10,691 nt of DNA from Acidobacteriota bacterium (GTDB taxonomy: Bacteria > Acidobacteriota > Blastocatellia > Pyrinomonadales > Pyrinomonadaceae): the NCBI GenBank assembly GCA_963169175.1, contig CAUJFK010000405.1, positions 1 to 10,691 on the forward strand. The letters run 5' to 3'. Shown here piece by piece: positions 1 to 7,736 of the stretch. The translations under genes were made by a program, and so were the position numbers. Numbering within the stretch: the stretch's first letter is position 1; every line of letters begins with the position of its first letter. The notes under the pieces were generated by a model. The model worked only from the letters and a program-made list of their open reading frames with translations. It did no database searches and was not told where the DNA came from.

Positions 1-69
1 TTCGATCCGCCAAATCCGTGTTCAAATTGCTCCTTTCATGGCGTCGATCACAGTTTTCAGACATCCTCA
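1..69 (-). repeat. Dispersed repeat copy A (partial, cut by the window edge)
   Basis: This stretch aligns without gaps to 9843-9911. The last 18 bases (52-69, agttttcagacatcctca) are identical, and by my hand count about 70% of the whole matches. At the left it contains the 9-base-type units atccgccaa and atccgtgtt that make up the palindrome at 9778-9866. Read on the minus strand, both copies keep an open frame beginning MSEN, with 11 of 20 residues identical (MSEN....H.R.N.N.D.AD). Similarity stops at base 69: the sequence beyond is unrelated in the two copies. The element continues left of the window, so its full size is unknown. It could be the start of a small minus-strand gene, but the only purine-rich site before the ATG at 64 overlaps it, so I favour a repeat. 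Confidence 0.6.
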
Positions 70-187
70 AGGCTCAAGTATCGGCCTTTCGCATTTATGG
101 TACGAAACGGCCCACGTTTTGCAACTTCAGGGCAAACGACCAATTCTGCCGTTGTCCGGAAGCTTAGCATCCAGCTACTTTCTTGAA

Positions 188-201
188 GCCGCGTACGCGG
201 C
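188..201. other. Perfect 14-base GC-rich palindrome downstream of the transglycosylase gene
   Basis: The sequence gccgcgtacgcggc is its own reverse complement. It lies about 33 bases past the stop codon of the minus-strand transglycosylase gene. That position suits a transcription end structure, but no run of T follows on either strand and the hairpin loop would be very tight. A protein-binding site or a chance palindrome is equally possible. Confidence 0.35.
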
Positions 202-233
202 CGAGATCGCTATATCAAATGCTGCGAATTCGT

Positions 234-2642
234 TTATCGTGCGGAGCTCAGGTCATTGTTATAGAACATCTGATAGATCCTATAATTCGCCATAACCTTA
301 TAAACATAATCCTTGGTCTGTGAGAAGGCAATTTCCGGCACATATCGGTCGGGCGAATCGGAACGTGAGCGGTTGATCCACCGGCGGATGTTATCTTCGC
401 CGCCATTGTAACTGCCGGCGACGGCATGCGGTTGGCCGGGGAAGAGCCTGAAAAGATCGGCTGTGTATTGTGAACCAAACAGGATCGCGGTCGACGGAGA
501 GTAAAGCTCGTCCTGATCGAGACCATTTCGCCCGAGGCCGGCCGCGACCTTGTTCGATGTGGTAGAGATGAACTGCAGCATTCCACGGGCAGCTGCGTTC
601 GATTTAATGTCCGGGCGATAACGCGATTCCTGCCTGACGATCGAGAGTAGAAATCGCGGATCGACATTTCGCGGGACAGCAAATTTACCGAATGCCGCCC
701 GATACGGCGTCGGATACAGCAGGCCGATCTGGTCGGACGCGATCAGTTCGATCTGATAATCGGCCGGTACCGAACGCCATAGCGGTTCGGCAAAGGCGAC
801 GGCCTTATAACCGCGATCACCGCGCATATTCATAATCGCGATCGTATAGCCAAGATCGCCCGAGATCGGGGCTGGCCGCGATGCTTCAAATTCCGGAGCG
901 GCCTCACCATACAGGCCCAGAAAGGCAAGCCTCTCGCCGATCGAAGTGTGCAGATTCGCGGCCACCGATGGCAGGGCACCGGGAGTTACCTTAGCAATAT
1001 CAATGAGCTCGAATTTTGGAGGCGAATTGTATCCCGGCAGGGTTGCGTAGATGTTCTTAAGCGTTGCAAGGAGCCGGTCCTTCTCAGTCTGAACGATCGT
1101 CAGCCGCAGGGCTGCTTGTACATTTTGACGGCTGAACTCACGATCTTTCGATTCGATGGAAAGAGAGGGCAGTTTGTTACCCACGGCAGTTTTTGCGGCC
1201 ACGTTATTCGCGAGGTCCCGCAGACGCTCGGTGGCGCGGCCGCCGTAGTATTCATTTCGCCCATCGGGAATGCTCAGATAGGTATCTATGGCGGCGGCAA
1301 AGTTTCGCTCCTGTTCAAGGGCGTATCCGCGGAGAAACGTAACTTCCGCCCGTGTTGTTCCGCCCGGCACGGCTGCTCCGCCAAGTTCCGGCATTGTCAG
1401 CAGGCGGTCAAGTGCCGCAAGTGCCGCCGGCCAATCATTCTTTGCAAGGTGTATGCGTGCTTCAGCAAATGTTCCCAGTGCCTCGCCAAGTTTCCCGCGA
1501 AATACTTCCTGCATTTTCGCGCTCCATTTGAGGGCATCGGTCTCTTCGTCCTGGTCACGGAGGATGTCGATGATGTTCAGATAAGCTCGATCGAGCCGGT
1601 CATCGGCGGCGTACTTTGCGATAAAGTCCTGATACCTGCGGATGCCTTCGTGATGCTTGCTCACGCGGGCATACGCATTTGCTGCCTGGAGCAGGGCATC
1701 GCGGCTTACAGGATGTTCCGGAAATTGTTCCAGGACACGTTCGAACCACCGGATGGCTTCGGAATAGTTGGCCTCCTGTGCAAAACTGCGCCCGGTCTGA
1801 TAAACGGCGTCGGGTACGGAGGTACTTTCCGGATGATCCTGGATGATCGCTGCGTAGTGGAGACGGGCGTCCGTAAAATCCCGATTAAACTGGTAGATCG
1901 AAGCACGGCTAACATGTTCTGAATCGTCCAATTTTGGCGCCGTTCCGGCCGTTGCGTTGGGCCCAATATCCAATCTATCGAGTCCCCTGACCGCGGCAAG
2001 GGCAATATCGTCCGGCTGCGCGGCATTGGCGGTCGTTGTGATCAATGTTGCAAACGCATCACGTGCGGCGGCCGTATCGCCGGCGGCAATGAGCGCACGG
2101 GCGAGAAATAGCTGATCTTCGCGCGCTGTCGGGTCCTGGGCCTTGCTGGCAGGAAGCAAGGTTCCGGCGGCAAGGGATTCGAAGTCTCTGATCGCCATTG
2201 CAAAATTACCGGATTCGAACCAGCTTCGAGCGCGCCGGTTCCGGGCGGCCTCGGCGACGAGGACATTGGGTTCAAATGCGGTGATCTCATCCAGGTATGT
2301 TCGTTCGAGCATCAAATTGCCCGATGCCCGGGCAATGGCCGCAAGGTGAAACAAGGCGTATGGCGTCAAGATCGAGCCGCGTTTAATGTTTGCCAGAAAC
2401 CATGCAGAAGCTGCTGCAAGATCGCCTGACCTCTCGCTGATGCGGGCGGCAAGATAGTCGAAGTCATTGGCGGTGAATGATCGTGGATATTTCTGTTCGA
2501 GATCTCGCAGTGCCGCCAGTGCGTCGGAGTGTCGCTCCTGTTCGGCCGCTGAACGGATCGACGCCTGGAGTTCGTCGGCCGTTTGCGGGTAATAGGCAGG
2601 AGCGAGAGCAAATAACGATGCGAGCAGGAAAAGATACTTCAC
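234..2642 (-). CDS. Secreted SLT-family lytic transglycosylase with a long TPR-like region
   Basis: The product (about 802 aa) cleaves the MurNAc-GlcNAc bond of peptidoglycan in the periplasm, releasing 1,6-anhydro-muropeptides, as in Slt70-type (GH23) enzymes. The C-terminal domain, roughly residues 640-790, shows the family motifs in order: a catalytic Glu in SIVRQES (residue 672, codon 627-629), GMLQF (about 687), AGSYNGG (about 742) and a closing tyrosine-rich helix. Residues 20-600 are Ala-rich helical repeats; the clearest TPR-like units lie near 245-345 (ASIYQFNRDFTDARLHYAAI, YSEAIRWFERVLEQFPEHP). I chose the GTG at 2642 because it starts a clean signal peptide (MKYLFLLASLFALAPA). An in-frame TTG at 2705 would bury it. 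No good ribosome site precedes the GTG. At about 800 aa it is longer than E. coli Slt (about 645). The VCBS-repeat gene lies 89 bases upstream on the same strand and may be cotranscribed. Confidence 0.88.
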   Translation of the reverse strand: MKYLFLLASLFALAPAYYPQTADELQASIRSAAEQERHSDALAALRDLEQKYPRSFTANDFDYLAARISERSGDLAAASAWFLANIKRGSILTPYALFHLAAIARASGNLMLERTYLDEITAFEPNVLVAEAARNRRARSWFESGNFAMAIRDFESLAAGTLLPASKAQDPTAREDQLFLARALIAAGDTAAARDAFATLITTTANAAQPDDIALAAVRGLDRLDIGPNATAGTAPKLDDSEHVSRASIYQFNRDFTDARLHYAAIIQDHPESTSVPDAVYQTGRSFAQEANYSEAIRWFERVLEQFPEHPVSRDALLQAANAYARVSKHHEGIRRYQDFIAKYAADDRLDRAYLNIIDILRDQDEETDALKWSAKMQEVFRGKLGEALGTFAEARIHLAKNDWPAALAALDRLLTMPELGGAAVPGGTTRAEVTFLRGYALEQERNFAAAIDTYLSIPDGRNEYYGGRATERLRDLANNVAAKTAVGNKLPSLSIESKDREFSRQNVQAALRLTIVQTEKDRLLATLKNIYATLPGYNSPPKFELIDIAKVTPGALPSVAANLHTSIGERLAFLGLYGEAAPEFEASRPAPISGDLGYTIAIMNMRGDRGYKAVAFAEPLWRSVPADYQIELIASDQIGLLYPTPYRAAFGKFAVPRNVDPRFLLSIVRQESRYRPDIKSNAAARGMLQFISTTSNKVAAGLGRNGLDQDELYSPSTAILFGSQYTADLFRLFPGQPHAVAGSYNGGEDNIRRWINRSRSDSPDRYVPEIAFSQTKDYVYKVMANYRIYQMFYNNDLSSAR

Positions 2643-2731
2643 TGACGGCAATTTTAGCTCTAAATAGGAAAGAAAAAAAGAGAAGCCGTGGGAAGACTCC
2701 TCCAAATGCGGTACACGCTAAGGATGCCGGC

Positions 2732-3559
2732 TCAACGTCCGGCCATGCTGTCCCGAACCGGGACAACGCTTAGGGGAACATCTTCTTCTGCTCCAAATTT
2801 GTACGAGACCAGTCCGTCGCCGGTATAGACATACCAGCTTCCCTTGCGGAATAGGACAAGGTCAACGATGCCGTCGCGGTCAACATCCGATGGTACGGGG
2901 CGGCCGCCGTCGAACCCAAATTCCATCTGCTCGCGTTTTCCCGTATCACTGTCGATGTAGTGCCAGACGCCGTCGCGATAGACGGCAAGATCTGCCTTTC
3001 CGTCGTCGGTATAATCGGCCGGAAGCAAAAGGTCGGTGCCCGCAATGCCAAATTCGAAAGTCGTTACTTTCCCGGTTTCGCTGCTTTGGATATACCAGCG
3101 ATTCTCTGATGGCCGGAATATCGCAAGGTCCGCACGCCCGTCGCCATCATAATCGGCGGGGACAGGAACATCTCCGGCAATACCGAAGATCGACAGGTCC
3201 GTTGACCAGCCGCGTGTGGATAGAAGCTTCTGCCACATTCCGTTATGCCAAATGGCCGGATCGGCAAGCCCGTCGCCATCGTAATCGGCATTTGCAATGG
3301 CCGGGCGGCCCTTGAATTGCGGAACGCTTGCCAGCAGCGTCGAACCGTCAGAGCTTCGGCGTATGGTGAACAGGCGCGATGTTTTTTCAAAGGTGCCTGC
3401 ATCCGGCACACCGTCGCCGTCAAAATCGTTGGTAAAATATTCGCCGGCCGCGGTGCTTGCCGAAACGGCCACGGGTGTATTCTGCGAGATAATGCCGACG
3501 CCGCGGCGAAGTACTGTGAACGACGGATCTTTCCCAGCCTTTTGGGCCGAACCGGCCAA
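2732..3559 (-). CDS. Secreted VCBS/FG-GAP repeat protein (start probably further upstream, at 3661)
   Basis: The protein carries five repeats of about 45 residues, each centred on a calcium-loop-like motif: DFDGDGVPD (residues 45-53 counted from the TTG at 3559), DYDGDGLAD (92-100), DYDGDGRAD (136-144), DYTDDGKAD (182-190) and DVDRDGIVD (225-233). Between them run AxFR..WY..S and FG..GD.PVPAD segments. This pattern is typical of beta-propeller-like FG-GAP/VCBS proteins exported to the cell surface or periplasm; the ligand is unknown. The TTG at 3559 is the last conventional start, but the frame stays open upstream and encodes a positively charged stretch and hydrophobic core (IAIGLSSLCLVLITALAGSA) that looks like a signal peptide. 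No ATG, GTG or TTG lies in that extension. An ATT at 3661 with a good ribosome site would give about 309 aa. The last two motifs have lost consensus Asp or Gly residues. Confidence 0.8.
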   Translation of the reverse strand: MAGSAQKAGKDPSFTVLRRGVGIISQNTPVAVSASTAAGEYFTNDFDGDGVPDAGTFEKTSRLFTIRRSSDGSTLLASVPQFKGRPAIANADYDGDGLADPAIWHNGMWQKLLSTRGWSTDLSIFGIAGDVPVPADYDGDGRADLAIFRPSENRWYIQSSETGKVTTFEFGIAGTDLLLPADYTDDGKADLAVYRDGVWHYIDSDTGKREQMEFGFDGGRPVPSDVDRDGIVDLVLFRKGSWYVYTGDGLVSYKFGAEEDVPLSVVPVRDSMAGR

Positions 3560-3658
3560 TGCGGTTATCAGGACGAGGCAAAGCGAACTTAGCCCGATGG
3601 CTATGTCCTTTGGTTCAAAAATGGCCTTCCGGCGTTCCGATTTCGGGTTTGTACTGAA

Positions 3659-3674
3659 AATACAGTTGTCCTCT
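3659..3674 (-). promoter_or_regulatory. Ribosome site and candidate AUU start for the VCBS-repeat gene
   Basis: On the minus strand AGAGGA (3674-3669) is followed by seven bases and then ATT (3661-3659), in frame with the gene. Starting here gives MFSTNPKSERRKAIFEPKD followed by the hydrophobic signal core. AUU is a known rare bacterial start codon, best known in infC, where it serves autoregulation. A second in-frame ATT at 3622 follows GGAAGG and is an alternative. Use of either is inference. Confidence 0.4.
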
Positions 3675-3738
3675 AACTATGTATCGACGCGGGAAAGGCG
3701 CCGTTTTTGCCGAACTATTTTGTTATGTCCACTTAATA

Positions 3739-3768
3739 CTGACAATTGCCGCTTGCTTCCTGTAAAAT
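3739..3768 (+). promoter_or_regulatory. Sigma-70-type promoter of folD
   Basis: A -35 element CTGACA (3739-3744) and a -10 element TAAAAT (3763-3768) are separated by 18 bases, each one base away from consensus. Transcription would start near 3775, about 25 bases before the chosen folD start. This placement excludes in-frame starts further upstream, such as the one at 3746, which lies inside the promoter. Confidence 0.6.
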
Positions 3769-3783
3769 CCACCTTTTAGGTAC

Positions 3784-3791
3784 AAAGGAAG
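3784..3791 (+). promoter_or_regulatory. Ribosome binding site deciding the folD start
   Basis: AAAGGAAG ends eight bases before the GTG at 3800. The in-frame ATG at 3812 has no purine-rich site at the right distance, so the GTG is the better start. The ATG at 3798 is out of frame. Confidence 0.55.
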
Positions 3792-3799
3792 AATCCGAT

Positions 3800-4738
3800 G
3801 TGTTTAGATCTATGGCGGCAAGAATATTGAGCGGAAAGCCGATTGCCGAGGCGATAAAGGCGGAAGTGGCCGAAGAGGTCATACGACTGCAGGCACAAGG
3901 TGTGCGGCCCGGTTTGGCCGTGGTTCGGGTGGGTGACGATCCGGCCTCGGCGGTCTATGTTGGCAGCAAGGTCAAAACATCGGAAGAACTTGGTATAAAG
4001 TCTGAACACATCCATCTGCCGGCAACCGCGTCGCACAATGAGGTAATTGGAATTGTTCGCGAACTGAACCTGCGAGACGACATAGATGGAATATTGGTCC
4101 AGTTGCCTTTGCCGCCGCAGGTTGACGCGAGTGCCGTTCTGGAAGCGATCGACCCGCGGAAAGATGTTGACGGATTTCATCCGATAAACGTCGGCCGGTT
4201 AAGCCTTGGCGAAAAAGCCCTGGCCCCGTGCACACCGACAGGCGTTATCGAGATCTTGAAAAGATCCGATATTCCGATTGCGGGCAAGCACGCCGTTATC
4301 GTCGGTCGCAGCAATATTGTCGGCAAGCCGATGGCGATGCTGTTTTTGAAAGAGAACGCGACCGTGACCATTTGTCATTCGCGAACTGCCGATCTGCCGT
4401 CCGTCACACGGCAAGCTGATATTCTGGTGGCCGCCATCGGGCGTGCCGGATTTATTCGCGGCGAGCATATTCGCGAGGGTGCAACGGTCGTTGATGTCGG
4501 TATCAATAACGTGTCTGATCTCGACTTTGCCGCCGAACTATTTGCACCGGAAGATATGGAAAAGCGGCTCAAGGCTATCGAAAATCGCGGGTTTACGCTT
4601 GTCGGCGATGTCAATCCGCGCGAAGCGGCCGAGAAAGCTTCAAGCTTTACACCGGTACCCGGCGGAGTCGGGCTTTTGACGGTGGCGATGCTGATGAAGA
4701 ATACGGTCGAAGCAGCAAAAATGAGGAGAGAGGTTTAA
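3800..4738 (+). CDS. folD: Bifunctional methylenetetrahydrofolate dehydrogenase / methenyltetrahydrofolate cyclohydrolase FolD
   Basis: FolD oxidises 5,10-methylene-THF with NADP+ and hydrolyses the methenyl form to 10-formyl-THF, feeding purine and formyl-methionine synthesis in the cytoplasm. The 312-residue product is full length (family about 280-310). Motifs appear in order: YVGSK with the catalytic Tyr53 and Lys57, DGILVQLPLP (97-106), the KDVDGFHP loop (121-128), PCTPTG (143-148), the nucleotide-binding GRSNIVGKP (169-177), CHSRT (192-196), VVDVGIN (230-236) and TPVPGGVGLLT (284-294). The start is the GTG at 3800; the ATG at 3812 would give 308 aa. It is the first gene after the promoter at 3739. 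The stop codon is followed directly by the left arm of an inverted repeat, which may end or attenuate transcription before the MazG-like gene. Confidence 0.95.
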   Translation: MFRSMAARILSGKPIAEAIKAEVAEEVIRLQAQGVRPGLAVVRVGDDPASAVYVGSKVKTSEELGIKSEHIHLPATASHNEVIGIVRELNLRDDIDGILVQLPLPPQVDASAVLEAIDPRKDVDGFHPINVGRLSLGEKALAPCTPTGVIEILKRSDIPIAGKHAVIVGRSNIVGKPMAMLFLKENATVTICHSRTADLPSVTRQADILVAAIGRAGFIRGEHIREGATVVDVGINNVSDLDFAAELFAPEDMEKRLKAIENRGFTLVGDVNPREAAEKASSFTPVPGGVGLLTVAMLMKNTVEAAKMRREV

Positions 4739-4867
4739 CCACAGAGACACCGAAGACACAGAGAAGATCAAGAATAAATATCCGAATTTAATGGCCTCTG
4801 GTAGCCAAGTTGTCCGAGTGCATGGGTAGGCTGACCCTTTAACTCGGTGCTTTCGGTGTCTCTGTGG
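4739..4867. repeat. Long inverted repeat filling the folD-mazG gap
   Basis: The left arm ccacagagacaccgaa (4739-4754) and the right arm ttcggtgtctctgtgg (4852-4867) are perfect reverse complements over 16 bases. Pairing continues for nine more bases with three mismatches, giving 25-base arms (4739-4763 and 4843-4867). Inside is a smaller nested stem: CCGAGT (4814-4819) with ACTCGG (4842-4847), and GGGT (4824-4827) with ACCC (4834-4837). The left arm begins right after the folD stop, and the right arm ends 12 bases before the next start codon. There is no T run, so it is not a classic terminator. The form suggests a palindromic dispersed repeat or a short non-autonomous element; as RNA it would fold into a long hairpin. 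Confidence 0.75.
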
Positions 4868-4879
4868 TAAAGATCAATT

Positions 4880-5179
4880 ATGAACTTTGAAGAATATCAA
4901 ACGGCGGCAGGCAGGACGGCGCTTTATCCTCGGCGGATGAGCAATCTTGAATACCCGACACTTGGCCTGACAGGCGAGGCGGGCGAGGTGGCGAACATAG
5001 TTAAAAAGATCCAACGCGACAATGCAGGGATACTCACGGACGAGGTGCGGGGCAAGCTGCGTGATGAACTCGGCGATGTGCTCTGGTACATTTCGGCCTG
5101 CGCGGACGAACTTGGGCTAACGCTGGATGAGATCGCGGCGTTCAATGTGGATAAGCTGGCCAGGCGCCATGGAAAATGA
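4880..5179 (+). CDS. MazG-like nucleotide pyrophosphohydrolase
   Basis: This small (99 aa) all-alpha protein belongs to the MazG/NTP-PPase superfamily, which hydrolyses (d)NTPs to the monophosphate and pyrophosphate, usually to clear damaged nucleotides. The two metal-binding motifs are intact: ExxE at E33-E36 (GEAGEVANIVKK) and ExxD at E63-D66 (DELGDVLWYI). The single-domain length fits the short MazG-like group rather than the double-domain E. coli MazG. The ATG at 4880 has only a weak purine stretch (taaaga) before it and lies 12 bases after the right arm of the inverted repeat, so translation could depend on that structure. coaE follows after 12 bases, suggesting cotranscription. The exact substrate cannot be read from the sequence. 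No toxin-antitoxin partner is present. Confidence 0.85.
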   Translation: MNFEEYQTAAGRTALYPRRMSNLEYPTLGLTGEAGEVANIVKKIQRDNAGILTDEVRGKLRDELGDVLWYISACADELGLTLDEIAAFNVDKLARRHGK

Positions 5180-5191
5180 CCGCACTTTGAA

Positions 5192-5797
5192 ATGCTAAAG
5201 GTTGGACTCACAGGCTCGATCGCGGTTGGGAAAACCTTTGTTTGCGATATTTTTCGCGAACTTGGCTGTCATGTACTTGATGCCGACCATGTTGCTCGCG
5301 ACGTTGTTGGGCCGGGAATGCCGGGCCTTGAGCAGGTTGTCGCCGAATTCGGCCCCGGTTTTCTTCAGCCCGACGGAACGCTCGATCGTCCGAAAATGGC
5401 CGCTGAGGTCTTTGCAAATGAGGCGAGCCGCCTAAGGCTGAATTCGATAGTCCACCCGCTTGTCTTCGAGGCACAAAACGCATGGCTTGCCAAAATTGAG
5501 GCCGATGACCCGGACGGGATCGCGATCGTTGATGCGGCGCTGATGATAGAGTCGGGCGGTTTCCGGCGGTTCGAACAAATAATTGTCGTTTGGTGTGAAC
5601 CTGATATACAATTGAAGCGTCTGATAGATAGGAACCGTTTACCCGAAGCTGAAGCCAAGAAGCGAATAGCCGCCCAAATGCCGCAGGACGAAAAAAAGCG
5701 GTATGCCGACCATTTGATAGACACGTCAAATGGTTTTGAGGACACCCGCCGCCAGGTCCGCGAGATTTACGAGAAACTGAAACTCTCTCGTTACTAA
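5192..5797 (+). CDS. coaE: Dephospho-CoA kinase CoaE
   Basis: CoaE phosphorylates the 3'-hydroxyl of dephospho-CoA with ATP, the last step of coenzyme A synthesis, in the cytoplasm. The 201-residue length is normal. The P-loop is GSIAVGKT (residues 8-15). DADHVAR (30-36) is the family substrate-binding DAD motif, VDAALMIE (113-120) replaces the usual D-P-L-L-F-E segment, and the lid region is RNRLPEAEAKKRIAAQM (147-163). Most homologues have GLTGGIASGKS at the P-loop; here Ser10 and Val12 replace Gly and Ser, which keeps the Walker A pattern. There is no clear ribosome site, and the gene starts 12 bases after the MazG-like stop, so translational coupling is plausible. Confidence 0.94.
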   Translation: MLKVGLTGSIAVGKTFVCDIFRELGCHVLDADHVARDVVGPGMPGLEQVVAEFGPGFLQPDGTLDRPKMAAEVFANEASRLRLNSIVHPLVFEAQNAWLAKIEADDPDGIAIVDAALMIESGGFRRFEQIIVVWCEPDIQLKRLIDRNRLPEAEAKKRIAAQMPQDEKKRYADHLIDTSNGFEDTRRQVREIYEKLKLSRY

Positions 5798-5835
5798 TCG
5801 TTTTTCCCAAGCTAAGGACAGGCGGCCTGGCCCCT

Positions 5836-7704
5836 ATGGACGTCGTGAGGAAAAATGGACCGCGCGGAAAATGCCGAAAAATCGGCAGGAAGGCTTTAGT
5901 GTGCTCGTTGATCACGTTGGCGGCGGTCCTTTTCTCTATTTCATGCACACAGATACAAAAACCGGAGCCTGAGCCGTTCTTTGCGCAATCCATCCCGCCA
6001 AAAGCCCAGGAGTTTCGCTGGAGCAACGGGCGGCTGCCTAAGAGCTTTGACCCCGCACTTGCCGCCGCGCCGCCTGAGACGGACGTTGTCCGGGCATTGT
6101 ACGAAGGATTGACCGAGACCGATCCGACTACACTTAACGAGGTCCCGGGCGTTGCCGAAAGCTGGACTGCAAGCGACGATTTTAGAACCTGGACATTCAA
6201 GCTTCGCAAAAATGCCAAATGGAGCAATGGGAAGTCAGTTACGGCAAACGATTTTGTCCGGGCGTGGAAGCGATTGGTAAAACTGGGCGACAAAACGGCG
6301 AACCGTAACCTGCTTTCGAACATTGCCGGCGCGCCTAAGCCCGAAGGCCAGGCCGCGGCGACAGATCCGGTAGATGGGCCCTCCAATTCGAATCAAAAGG
6401 CAATAGGCCCGCCGGTTCAGCGAATGGCCCAGATACCGGTAAACTCCAACACCGCACCGTCCGCGGGCCCGGCAAACTCGAACACGGCGGTTCCGGTGTT
6501 GTCTGGCGCACCGGAGGATACATCGCGATTTGGAGTAACGGCCGAGGATGAGTTTACGCTCAAGGTTTTGCTCAGTCTTCCGGACAAAGAATTTCCGCGG
6601 CTTGTGGCGAACCCGATCTTTCGGCCGATCTTCAACAACGGCGAGGAGTTCGTTGGAAAGGAGCTTGACACCAATATCGTCACGAACGGCCCGTTTCGGG
6701 TGACAAGCGTTGACCAGGCCGGTTTGGTGCTTGAGCCTTCCGCCAACTATTGGAACCGCGACGCCGTTAAACTCGAACGGGTGAAGATGGTTGCGATGGA
6801 CACGCCGGAACAGGCCCTTGCGGCATATCGGGCGGGCGAACTTGATGCGATCACGAATGCCGATCTATCCCCGCTTGTGCTCAAGCTTTTGTCGCCGTAT
6901 GACGATTTTCGGAAAATGACGCACAGCGCCCTTAATTTCTACGAGGTCAACACAGCAAAGGCCCCATTTTCGGACCGCCGCGTCAGAGAGGCGCTCTCCA
7001 ATGCAATTGAACGCGACAGGCTGACGGAAGCTGAGATGGACGGTGCCACCCGCCCCGCACTTGGGTTTCTGCCGTATTCATCCGGCGAAACACCAACGCT
7101 GACCCAAGATAGAGAAAAGGCACGCGACCTGCTCGATCAGGCCGGTTTTCCGGATGGCGCCGGCTTTCCGGTGATAAAGCTGATCGTGAATCGCAACGAC
7201 ACTCAGCAGCGGGTAGCACGATCGGTCGCAAAGATGTGGAAACAGAACCTTAACCTTGAGACCGAGATCGTGGTTAAGGAAATGGCAGAGGTCGAAAAAG
7301 CCCGAACCACCGGCGATTTTGATCTGGTCCGCCGAGGCGCCGTTTTTCCAACGTCTGACCAAACGGCAAGCCTGATGGCGATATTTGAGCCGAAAATGCT
7401 GCCGGCCGATCTGCGCGTCACAACACAGGAAGTTCAGCCGAGCCCTACGATCGCGGCGAAAGGCCCGGCGGCCACCGTATCTGATCCTGCTGCTCAACCG
7501 ACTGCTCCGGTATCCGCCGAACCGGTTTTACTTACAGAGGTTGGCGCCATTTACGAACTGCGGGCCATCCCGCTGTATTTTCCAACTTCGTTTGCGCTCG
7601 TAAAGCCGTATGTGGACGGCTTCGATACTAATAGCCTTGACGCAATAGCGCTTGCAAATGTTGCGATCGACAGCAACTGGCGGCCGCGTAAGGCCGGCCA
7701 GTAA
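5836..7704 (+). CDS. Family-5 extracellular solute-binding lipoprotein (peptide ABC transporter)
   Basis: The product (622 aa) resembles OppA/DppA-type SBP_bac_5 receptors that capture peptides or similar solutes outside the inner membrane. A charged n-region and hydrophobic core lead to FSISC, with Cys37 as the probable lipidated residue. Ser34 at position -3 is not ideal for a lipobox. Family segments follow: RWSNGRLPKSFDPA (61-74), VVRALYEGLTETDP (84-97), PGVAESWTASDDFRTWTFKL (104-123), TNGPFRV (283-289), NYWNRDAV (304-311), FSDRRVREALSNAIERDRL (378-396). Two stretches are unlike the family: a Pro/Asn/Ala linker at about 164-228, including two NSNT blocks, and a Pro/Ala linker at about 533-565 where the domain usually binds ligand with its N-Y-N-P segment. 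The start is the ATG at 5836, without a clear ribosome site. The OppD and OppF ATPase genes follow at once. Confidence 0.88.
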   Translation: MDVVRKNGPRGKCRKIGRKALVCSLITLAAVLFSISCTQIQKPEPEPFFAQSIPPKAQEFRWSNGRLPKSFDPALAAAPPETDVVRALYEGLTETDPTTLNEVPGVAESWTASDDFRTWTFKLRKNAKWSNGKSVTANDFVRAWKRLVKLGDKTANRNLLSNIAGAPKPEGQAAATDPVDGPSNSNQKAIGPPVQRMAQIPVNSNTAPSAGPANSNTAVPVLSGAPEDTSRFGVTAEDEFTLKVLLSLPDKEFPRLVANPIFRPIFNNGEEFVGKELDTNIVTNGPFRVTSVDQAGLVLEPSANYWNRDAVKLERVKMVAMDTPEQALAAYRAGELDAITNADLSPLVLKLLSPYDDFRKMTHSALNFYEVNTAKAPFSDRRVREALSNAIERDRLTEAEMDGATRPALGFLPYSSGETPTLTQDREKARDLLDQAGFPDGAGFPVIKLIVNRNDTQQRVARSVAKMWKQNLNLETEIVVKEMAEVEKARTTGDFDLVRRGAVFPTSDQTASLMAIFEPKMLPADLRVTTQEVQPSPTIAAKGPAATVSDPAAQPTAPVSAEPVLLTEVGAIYELRAIPLYFPTSFALVKPYVDGFDTNSLDAIALANVAIDSNWRPRKAGQ

Positions 7705-7736
7705 GAGCCTTTATTCATTCACGTCGCCAGCAATTG

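Noticed and set aside
57..170. 37-codon minus-strand frame starting MLSFRTT and ending in the repeat
   Set aside because: It has no ribosome site, no recognised family and stops inside the repeat; it could be a gene remnant but cannot be supported.
38..295. 85-codon plus-strand open frame
   Set aside because: It overlaps the repeat and the antisense end of the transglycosylase gene, has no ribosome site and no recognisable domain.
948..1922. 324-codon plus-strand open frame
   Set aside because: It lies wholly antisense to the transglycosylase gene, and its translation is rich in Cys and Arg with no domain pattern; it is a shadow of GC-rich coding sequence.
4796..4867. tRNA-like look of the segment with gtccgagtg and nested stems
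   Set aside because: There is no T-arm consensus, no matching acceptor stem and no anticodon arm of proper geometry; the pairing is explained by the inverted repeat.
4880..5179. MazG as part of a toxin-antitoxin or defence system
   Set aside because: No mazE/mazF or other defence gene is adjacent; the neighbours are housekeeping genes (folD, coaE), which fits nucleotide house-cleaning.
5208..6386. 392-codon minus-strand open frame
   Set aside because: It runs antisense across coaE and the solute-binding gene, both of which have clear family motifs, and shows only compositional Ser, Arg and Pro richness.
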